Source: Solirubrobacteraceae bacterium
GTDB lineage: Bacteria > Actinomycetota > Thermoleophilia > Solirubrobacterales > Solirubrobacteraceae
Direction of reading: 5' to 3'
Assembly (NCBI GenBank): GCA_025455895.1
Contig: JALOLQ010000144.1
Span: 1 to 5,082, forward strand
DNA length: 5,082 bases
The notes below the pieces were generated by a model, which searched no databases, was not told the origin of the DNA, and was given only the letters and a program-made list of their open reading frames with translations. Position numbers and translations under genes: made by a program. Within the stretch, counting starts at the first letter, position 1. Every line of letters begins with the position of its first letter. Shown here piece by piece: positions 1 through 4,199 of this stretch.

Positions 1-477
1 GGTGGAGATCGCGATCGCCAGCGGGCCGGTGCGCACGATCGCCGGGAGGATGAAGTTGCACAGCGGCGGGACGTCGACGATGTTCACGAGCATCGCGCGA
101 CGCTCGGCGTCCTCGTAGATGCGGATGTTCGTCTCGGTGCTGTCGGTGCAGGCGATGACCATGAAGGTCGCCTCGAGGTCCTCGGGCCCGGCGTACTCGC
201 GCGGTTCCCAGCGGATCGAGCCCTCGGCGGCGAGCGCCTCCAGCTCGGGCCCCGCGTCGGGTGAGATGACGGTCACGTCACCGCCGCAGGCGAGCAGGCC
301 CTCGGTCTTCTCCAGGCCCATCGCGCCGCCGCCGATCACCTTGCACGGGCGGCCCTTGAGCTTCAGGCACGCGATGTAGAACGGCACCTCGAGCATGTCC
401 TTCACGCAGGTCTGGTCGCAGATCCCGCGGTTGAACTGGCAGACGCACTCTTTCCCGGCGTAGGCGGCGGCAGGCAT
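1..477 (-). CDS. Precorrin-2 dehydrogenase / sirohydrochlorin ferrochelatase (siroheme synthase, CysG-N/Met8 type), C-terminus cut off by window edge
   Basis: This enzyme oxidises precorrin-2 to sirohydrochlorin with NAD+ and, in bifunctional members, inserts Fe2+ to give siroheme, the cofactor of sulfite and nitrite reductases; it is cytosolic. The 159 visible residues show a Rossmann nucleotide-binding loop (VIGGGAMGLEK, about 47-57), a second strand ending VTVISP (68-73), the CTD segment (110-112) whose Asp112 matches the catalytic Asp of CysG and Met8, and the family signature NIVDVPPLCNFILPA (132-146). The family is usually about 200-210 residues, so roughly 50 C-terminal residues lie beyond position 1. 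The ATG at 475-477 has only a weak GGAG (481-484) three bases upstream. A second ATG at 394-396 (Met28) would give a normal-length N-terminus. I chose the upstream start because the extra 27 codons have coding-type G/C third positions. That leader is unusual, with Cys at 11, 13, 20 and 24. Transcribed divergently from the MpaB-like gene. Family assignment is secure; the start is less so. Confidence 0.9.
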   Translation of the reverse strand, partial: MPAAAYAGKECVCQFNRGICDQTCVKDMLEVPFYIACLKLKGRPCKVIGGGAMGLEKTEGLLACGGDVTVISPDAGPELEALAAEGSIRWEPREYAGPEDLEATFMVIACTDSTETNIRIYEDAERRAMLVNIVDVPPLCNFILPAIVRTGPLAIAIST

Positions 478-516
478 GGTCTCCGGAAGGGTAGTCGGAC
501 GTACCCGCTCATACGC
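478..516. promoter_or_regulatory. 39-bp divergent intergenic spacer with a small inverted repeat
   Basis: This spacer separates the start codons of the siroheme enzyme (minus) and the MpaB-like gene (plus), so both promoters must lie in it or inside the opposite gene. GGGTA at 489-493 and TACCC at 502-506 form a 5-bp inverted repeat with an 8-bp spacer. On the minus strand TACCCT (493-488) fits the TAnnnT form of a -10 box and would place the transcript start within a few bases of the ATG. No convincing Shine-Dalgarno precedes the plus-strand ATG at 517: GGAAGGG at 485-491 is about 25 bases away. The MpaB-like mRNA may therefore be leaderless, which is common in actinobacteria. The promoter and operator readings are inference. 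Confidence 0.3.
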
Positions 517-1419
517 ATGCCCGCCCCCGCGAAGCTCACCCCGCTCCCGTTCCGCCCCGCCGCTCCCGGGGAGGGCCACTTCGCCGAGGACGCGCTCATC
601 CGGCGCGTGAACCGCGAGCTGATCGTCGCGTTCTCCGGCGCCCGCGCGCTGCTCATCCAGGCGGCGCACCCGGTGATGTTCGAGGGCTTCTACGACCGCA
701 CGACCGGCCTCGAGGATCCGCACGGGCGCCTGGCGCGCACGGCGACCGTGATGAACACGATCTACTTCGGCCGCCGCGAGGACGCCGACGCGATGACCGA
801 GCGCGTGCGCCGCGTCCATGCCCGGGTGCGCGGCGTGCTGCCCGAGCCCGCGGGCCGCTTCCCCGCCGGCACGCCGTTCGCGGCCGACGACCCGCAGTAC
901 CTCCTGTGGACGCTCGCGCCGCTGTTCCAGTCGGCCGACGAGGTGTACCGGCTCTACGTCGCCGATCTCGACCGTGACGAGCGCAACACGCTGTGGGCCG
1001 AGTACCGCCGGGTCGGGGAGATGTTCGGCCTGCGCCAGCGCGACATGCCGCAGACGATCGAGGACTTCGACGACTACTACCGCGGGATGCTCGACGGCGG
1101 CGACCTGTGGGTCACCCCGCGGGCGCGCGAGCTGGGCCGCGCGGTCGTCTTCCATCCGCCGGCGCCGGCCCGGATGCGCTGGCTCGTGGAGACCGTGAAC
1201 TTCATCGTGGCGGGCTCGCTCCCACGGCGGATCCGCGCCGGCTACGGGCTCTCGTGGGATCCCGTCCGCGAGGCCGTGCGCCGCGGCGGCGCCGAGTACA
1301 CCAAGCGCGTGCTGCTGCCGCTGCTCCCGGGCGCGCTGCGCAACACGCCGGTGGCGGGCGGGCGGTTGCTGCCGGGGCCCCCTCGGGCGGACGAGCCCGT
1401 GGAGGCCGCCGCGGCCTAG
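517..1419 (+). CDS. MpaB-like (DUF2236) putative haem-dependent oxygenase
   Basis: This 300-residue protein belongs to the DUF2236 / oxygenase MpaB family, which includes the fungal mycophenolic-acid oxygenase MpaB and is related to the b-type-haem rubber-cleaving Lcp proteins. The bacterial substrates are mostly unknown, so none is assigned here. The recognisable family blocks run in order: NRELIVAFSGARALLIQAAHP (32-52, His51), DPHGRLARTATVMNTIYFG (67-85), RVRRVHARVRG (96-106, His101), DDPQYLLWTLAPL (124-136), EYRRVGEMFGL (162-172), and a C-terminal helical part (about 195-285). Length is typical of the short bacterial members. There is no signal peptide or clear membrane segment, so it is likely cytosolic. 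Where many members have WVH in the fourth block, this one has WTL (131-133). The ATG at 517 has no close Shine-Dalgarno, so translation may be leaderless; no better downstream start is evident, because the conserved block begins by residue 32. The stop is 1 nt before azlC, which suggests co-transcription. The family call is confident; the activity is not. Confidence 0.88.
   Translation: MPAPAKLTPLPFRPAAPGEGHFAEDALIRRVNRELIVAFSGARALLIQAAHPVMFEGFYDRTTGLEDPHGRLARTATVMNTIYFGRREDADAMTERVRRVHARVRGVLPEPAGRFPAGTPFAADDPQYLLWTLAPLFQSADEVYRLYVADLDRDERNTLWAEYRRVGEMFGLRQRDMPQTIEDFDDYYRGMLDGGDLWVTPRARELGRAVVFHPPAPARMRWLVETVNFIVAGSLPRRIRAGYGLSWDPVREAVRRGGAEYTKRVLLPLLPGALRNTPVAGGRLLPGPPRADEPVEAAAA
1401..1405 (+). 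promoter_or_regulatory. Putative azlC ribosome-binding site (GGAGG) inside the end of the MpaB-like gene
   Basis: GGAGG lies 15 nt upstream of the azlC ATG at 1421, which is longer than the usual 5-10 nt. It overlaps the left arm of the palindrome at 1403-1417. If that hairpin forms, the Shine-Dalgarno is partly masked but the effective distance to the start codon is changed, so azlC translation may depend on ribosomes finishing the gene before it. Confidence 0.4.
1403..1417. repeat. 15-bp palindrome (7-bp arms) over the azlC ribosome-binding site and upstream stop
   Basis: AGGCCGC at 1403-1409 and GCGGCCT at 1411-1417 are exact reverse complements around a single base. The left arm contains the end of the GGAGG and the right arm ends on the T of the TAG stop codon of the MpaB-like gene. 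It is part of a two-palindrome arrangement with 1422-1443; both contain GCGGCC, so arms could swap partners. Confidence 0.6.
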
Positions 1420-1420
1420 C

Positions 1421-2137
1421 ATGCGGCCGGTGGACCGGCCGCACCGCCATCGCGACGGGGCGCGCCGCGTGGCGCCGCTGGCCGCCGTGGTCGCGCTCTT
1501 CGGTGTGACCTTCGGCGTGCTGGCCCGCGACGCCGGCTTCAGCGCGCTCGCCTCGATCGTCTTCTCGGCGACGACGTTCGGCGGCTCGGCGCAGTTCGCC
1601 GCCGCGGGCGTGCTCTCCGCCGGCGGGGCGGCGCTGGCCGCCGCGACCGCCGCGCTGCTGCTCAACGCGCGCTACGCCGCGATCGGCATGTCGGTCGCGC
1701 CGGAGCTGCACGGCCCGTGGTGGGAGCGGCTGCTGCGCGCGCAGCTCGTCGTCGACGAGGTCTGGGTGATCTCGCACACCGGCGGCGGGCGCTACGACCG
1801 CCGGCTGCTGCTCGGCGCCGGGCTCACCGTCTACGCCGGCTGGGTCGCGGGCACCACCCTGGGGGCGCTCGCGGGGTCGCTGATCGGCGATCCGCTCGCG
1901 CTCGGGCTCGACGCCGCCTTTCCGGCGCTCTTCCTCGCGCTGCTCGTGCCGCAGCTCGGCTCGCGGCGGGCGGCGGCGGCCGCGCTGCTCGGCGGGGCGA
2001 TCGCGCTGGCGCTCGTCCCGCTCGCGCCGCCCGGGGTCCCGATCATCGCGGCGGCGCTCGCCTGCCTGCTCGGGCTGCGCGGCCCGCGGGCGCTGCCCGA
2101 GCCCGTGGAGTTCGAGCACCGGGAGCTGCTGCCGTGA
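1421..2137 (+). CDS. azlC: AzlC-family branched-chain amino acid exporter, large subunit
   Basis: AzlC (LIV-E family, BrnF-like) works with the small AzlD subunit in the cytoplasmic membrane to export branched-chain amino acids or close analogues. In Bacillus subtilis the pair was identified through 4-azaleucine resistance. The 238-residue length fits the family. A basic N-terminus (RPHRHRDGARR, 6-16) precedes hydrophobic segments at about 18-36, 42-64, 66-88, 132-154, 160-180, 183-203 and 204-219. The family motif FGGSAQFA is at 53-60, followed by the LLLNARY block (79-85) and the VVDEVW block (110-115) that usually reads T/VDE. The ATG at 1421 is 1 nt after the upstream TAG; an in-frame GTG at 1430 is possible but sits further from the GGAGG. 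Its start codon lies inside a 22-bp palindrome. The stop overlaps the azlD start by 4 nt. Substrate is inferred from family only. Confidence 0.93.
   Translation: MRPVDRPHRHRDGARRVAPLAAVVALFGVTFGVLARDAGFSALASIVFSATTFGGSAQFAAAGVLSAGGAALAAATAALLLNARYAAIGMSVAPELHGPWWERLLRAQLVVDEVWVISHTGGGRYDRRLLLGAGLTVYAGWVAGTTLGALAGSLIGDPLALGLDAAFPALFLALLVPQLGSRRAAAAALLGGAIALALVPLAPPGVPIIAAALACLLGLRGPRALPEPVEFEHRELLP
1422..1443. repeat. 22-bp perfect palindrome across the azlC start codon
   Basis: TGCGGCCGGT at 1422-1431 and ACCGGCCGCA at 1434-1443 are exact reverse complements with only GG between them. The first arm begins at the T of the azlC ATG. In RNA, opening the innermost pair gives a nine-pair, almost all G-C stem with a UGGA tetraloop that would bury the start codon. 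As DNA it could equally be a binding site. The pairing is seen directly; any function is inference. Confidence 0.65.
2122..2125 (+). promoter_or_regulatory. Ribosome-binding site fixing the azlD GTG start
   Basis: GGAG lies inside the last codons of azlC, followed by eight bases and then GTG at 2134. This spacing is near ideal. It supports GTG at 2134 as the azlD start, although the reading frame stays open far upstream through azlC in another frame. Confidence 0.7.
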
Positions 2138-2439
2138 GCGCCGCGTGGGTGGTGGTGCTCGTCGCCGGGGCGGGGACGATCGCGCTGAAGGGCGCGGGCC
2201 CGCTGCTGCTCGGCGGGCGCGAGCTGCCGCTGCGCGCCCAGGGCCTCGTCGCGCTGCTCGCGCCGGCGCTGCTCGCCGCGCTGATCGTCGTGCAGGCGTT
2301 CGGGGACGGGCGCGCGCTCGTCGTCGACGCCCGGGCGGCCGGGCTCGCCGCCGCCGCCGCGGCACTCCTGCTGCGGGCGCCGACGCTCGTCGTCGTCGTG
2401 GCGGCCGCCGCCGCAGCCGCCCTGGTGCGCGCGCTCTGA
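2134..2439 (+). CDS. azlD: AzlD-family branched-chain amino acid exporter, small subunit
   Basis: This is the small membrane partner of AzlC (BrnE-like); the two together form the exporter. It has 101 residues, typical for the family, and starts at GTG 2134 in a GTGA overlap with the azlC stop, which indicates translational coupling. Hydrophobic stretches lie at about 3-18, 37-57, 64-80 and 83-98. The family pattern of a first helix followed by a G-P-L-L-L-x-G-R-x-L-P loop is seen at 22-32 (GPLLLGGRELP), then LVALLAPALLAALIVVQAF (38-56), matching the usual P-A-x-L-A-A-L helix. The C-terminal third is low in complexity, almost all Ala, Val and Leu, and the final helix is runs of alanine codons. 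The position right after azlC and the P-rich loop make the call secure despite this. Confidence 0.88.
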   Translation: MSAAWVVVLVAGAGTIALKGAGPLLLGGRELPLRAQGLVALLAPALLAALIVVQAFGDGRALVVDARAAGLAAAAAALLLRAPTLVVVVAAAAAAALVRAL

Positions 2440-2443
2440 CCCG

Positions 2444-2462
2444 GCCGCTCGCCCGGCGCGGC
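2444..2462 (+). terminator. Weak GC hairpin just after azlD
   Basis: GCCGC at 2444-2448 and GCGGC at 2458-2462 can pair around a nine-base loop, starting five bases after the azlD stop and followed by a pyrimidine-rich stretch (TTCCTCCTC, 2465-2473). There is no T-run. A 5-bp GC stem is easily found by chance in this composition, so it is only a possible part of the azlD 3' end. Confidence 0.2.
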
Positions 2463-2479
2463 GGTTCCTCCTCGCTGGT

Positions 2480-2554
2480 CGGTCAGGATCCGCCACAGAG
2501 CGCGATCGCCGTGGCGCCGATGGTTCCGCGTGGCGGATCGTCCCCGACTGACCG
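2480..2554. terminator. Nested inverted repeat midway between convergent genes; probable bidirectional terminator
   Basis: Inner arms GATCCGCCAC (2487-2496) and GTGGCGGATC (2530-2539) are a perfect 10-bp inverted repeat around a 33-nt loop. Directly outside them CGGTCAG (2480-2486) pairs with CTGACCG (2548-2554), leaving an eight-base bulge (2540-2547) on one side only. That gives 17 pairs in all. The loop holds GCGATCGC (2502-2509) and a second GTGGCG (2511-2516) that could compete for the left arm. The structure starts 40 nt after the azlD stop and ends 41 nt before the aldehyde dehydrogenase-like gene's stop, so it is centred between converging transcripts. No U-tract follows on either strand, which is common for high-GC actinobacterial terminators. 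A small RNA or protein-binding element is an alternative. The rest of the 156-bp spacer holds no gene that I can see. Confidence 0.5.
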
Positions 2555-2595
2555 GAAGATCCGGCGCGCGGACGGGGCGGGTGGAGCGGCCGCGC

Positions 2596-4185
2596 TCAGC
2601 GCCCGCTGCGCAGCGTGCGCGCCCAGCGCGCGGCGGTCGTCGCGAGCGCGCCGGAGCCCTGCTTCAGCGCCGCCTCGCGGTCCGCGTCGCGGGCGGAGCG
2701 CAGCCCGATCACCGCGCGCGCCGCGCTCACGAGCGAGGCGTCGTAGGGGAACCACCACGCCGGGCGGCCGACCGGCGGGTCCCAGGTGACGGCCTTCGGC
2801 TCGGCGCAGGTGCGCAGCGCGATCGCGCCGCGTGCGCGGCCGATCCCCGAGCCCTTCACGCCGCCCCACGGGACCTGCGGCGCGCTGCGGGCGACGAGGT
2901 GGTCGTTCATCCACACCATGCCGGTCTGCAGCTCGCGCGCGATCCGGGTGCCCTTGGCGCGGTCGGCCGTCCAGATCGAGGCGCCGAGGCCGAGCGGCGA
3001 GGCGTTGGCGAGCGTGATCGCCTCCTCCTCGCTGTCGGCGCGGTGCACGACGAGCACCGGGCCCGGGGCCTCCTCGTTCCACAGGCGCATGCCCGGCTCG
3101 ACGCCGGTGACGACGGCGGGCGCGAAGAACGCGCCACTCGCGCCCGCGTCCACGCGGCCGCCGCAGTGCACGGTCGCGCCCTGGGCCACCGCGTCGTCGA
3201 CGAGCTCGGCGAGCCGGTCGAGCCGCTCGCGGGAGACGAGCGGGCCGACCTCGGTCGCCGGGTCGGACGGATCGCCGACGCGCAGGGCGCCGGCGATCGC
3301 GACCGCGCTGTCGAGGAAGCGGTCGTAGGTCTTGTGCAGGCAGATCGCCCGCCCGACGCTGCCGCCGGACTGCCCGGCGTTCGCGAACGCCGCCCACGTT
3401 CCGCCACGCGCGGCGCGGGTCACGTTCGCGTCGGCGAGCACGAGCATCGCGTCGTCGCCGCCCAGCTCGAGCACGCTGCGCTTGAGCTGCCGCGCGCACG
3501 TCTCGGCGACCACGCGGCCCGCGCGCAGGCTGCCGGTGAACCGCACCTGGGCGACCGGCGCCTCGACGAGCGCGCCGCCGGTGTCCGCATGGCCGTGCAC
3601 GACCCGCAGCAGGCCCTCGGGCAGCCCGGCGCGGGCGAAGACGCGCGCGATCCGCTCGCCCGCGAGCGCCGCGTGCGGCGAGGGCTTGAAGACGACGCCG
3701 TTGCCGGCCATCAGCGCCACCGCGATGTCGCCGAGCGGGGTGGCGAACGGCTCGGCGGCGGGTCCGAGCACCGCGACGACCCCGAGCGGCTCGTAGGACC
3801 AGCGCCCGCGCTTGACCGGGTGCTGCGTGCGCGAGAAGCCGATCCGCTCGCCGGCGAGGATCCGCGGGCCGTGCTCGGCGAGCCACTGCAGCGTCTCCAC
3901 CGCGGGCAGCAGCTCCATGACCTTCACCTCGGCGCGCGGGCGGCCCTGCTCGCGCTGGAGCAGCACGGCGAGCTCGTCGCGCTCGTCGATCACCGCCTGG
4001 GCGGCACGGGCCATGTAGCGCGCGCGGTCGCGCAGGCGCAGGATCGCCCACAGCCGCTGGACCTCGGCGGCGCGGTCGACGGCCGCGGCGACCTCGCGCG
4101 CGGAGGCCTTCGGGACCGCGCCGAGCCGCGCGCCGTCCACCGGGCTGCGGGACTCGAGCTGCGCCGTGGCGGTCGCGTCGGCCAT
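2596..4185 (-). CDS. Aldehyde dehydrogenase-fold protein lacking the catalytic cysteine (probable pseudoenzyme)
   Basis: This is a full-length, uninterrupted ALDH-superfamily protein of 529 residues (usual core about 480-500). Seen in order: an N-terminal domain, a GVVAVLGP strand (135-142), NAD(P)-contacting Lys167 in VVFKPS (164-169), FTGSLRAG (216-223), the general-base Glu240 in LELGG, and the late WGGVKGSGIGR block (440-450). Three catalytic positions are changed. The nucleophile Cys is Gly274 (GQSG instead of GQSC); the oxyanion-hole Asn is Ala144 (PAAEP instead of PWNxP); the nicotinamide-contacting Phe is Pro374 (EEAPGP instead of EExFGP). Cys282, eight residues on, is in the wrong place to substitute. 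A tail of about 50 residues (from RPAWWFPYD, 474-482) follows the ALDH core. Normal dehydrogenase or esterase chemistry is therefore unlikely; it may bind nucleotide, regulate, or pair with an active ALDH. The ATG at 4185 has AGGA ten bases upstream, overlapping the rarA stop, so it is probably co-transcribed with rarA. Confidence 0.88.
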   Translation of the reverse strand: MADATATAQLESRSPVDGARLGAVPKASAREVAAAVDRAAEVQRLWAILRLRDRARYMARAAQAVIDERDELAVLLQREQGRPRAEVKVMELLPAVETLQWLAEHGPRILAGERIGFSRTQHPVKRGRWSYEPLGVVAVLGPAAEPFATPLGDIAVALMAGNGVVFKPSPHAALAGERIARVFARAGLPEGLLRVVHGHADTGGALVEAPVAQVRFTGSLRAGRVVAETCARQLKRSVLELGGDDAMLVLADANVTRAARGGTWAAFANAGQSGGSVGRAICLHKTYDRFLDSAVAIAGALRVGDPSDPATEVGPLVSRERLDRLAELVDDAVAQGATVHCGGRVDAGASGAFFAPAVVTGVEPGMRLWNEEAPGPVLVVHRADSEEEAITLANASPLGLGASIWTADRAKGTRIARELQTGMVWMNDHLVARSAPQVPWGGVKGSGIGRARGAIALRTCAEPKAVTWDPPVGRPAWWFPYDASLVSAARAVIGLRSARDADREAALKQGSGALATTAARWARTLRSGR

Positions 4186-4195
4186 GGGCCGCGGA

Positions 4196-4199
4196 TCCT
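4196..4199 (-). promoter_or_regulatory. Ribosome-binding site of the aldehyde dehydrogenase-like gene, overlapping the rarA stop
   Basis: On the minus strand AGGA (4199-4196) is followed by ten bases and then ATG (4185-4183). It shares bases with the TAG stop of rarA (4200-4198), so the ribosome terminating on rarA sits on this site. This supports both the chosen start and translational coupling of the two genes. Confidence 0.6.

Noticed and set aside
119..379. An 86-codon plus-strand open frame at the left edge
   Set aside because: It is antisense to the siroheme enzyme, whose Rossmann and NIVD motifs are clear; the plus-strand translation is low-complexity Ser/Ala/Pro.
1202..2365. A 387-codon minus-strand open frame opposite the MpaB-like/azlC/azlD genes
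   Set aside because: It has extreme Arg/Pro/Ala composition and no recognisable domain, and it is antisense to three genes supported by motifs, start sites and spacing.
1717..2439. A longer azlD starting upstream at 1717
   Set aside because: The part before 2134 is an Arg/Ala-rich shadow of azlC in another frame. GTG 2134 has a well-spaced GGAG and gives the normal AzlD length.
3340..3342. Cys282 as a relocated catalytic cysteine of the ALDH homologue
   Set aside because: It lies eight residues after the nucleophile position, in the strand that follows the active-site loop, so it would not be expected to reach the substrate. I cannot exclude it without a structure.
2596..4185. Loss of ALDH active-site residues as a frameshift or local sequencing artefact
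   Set aside because: The frame is continuous and matches ALDH on both sides of each change. The three changes are at separate places and each keeps normal flanking motif residues.
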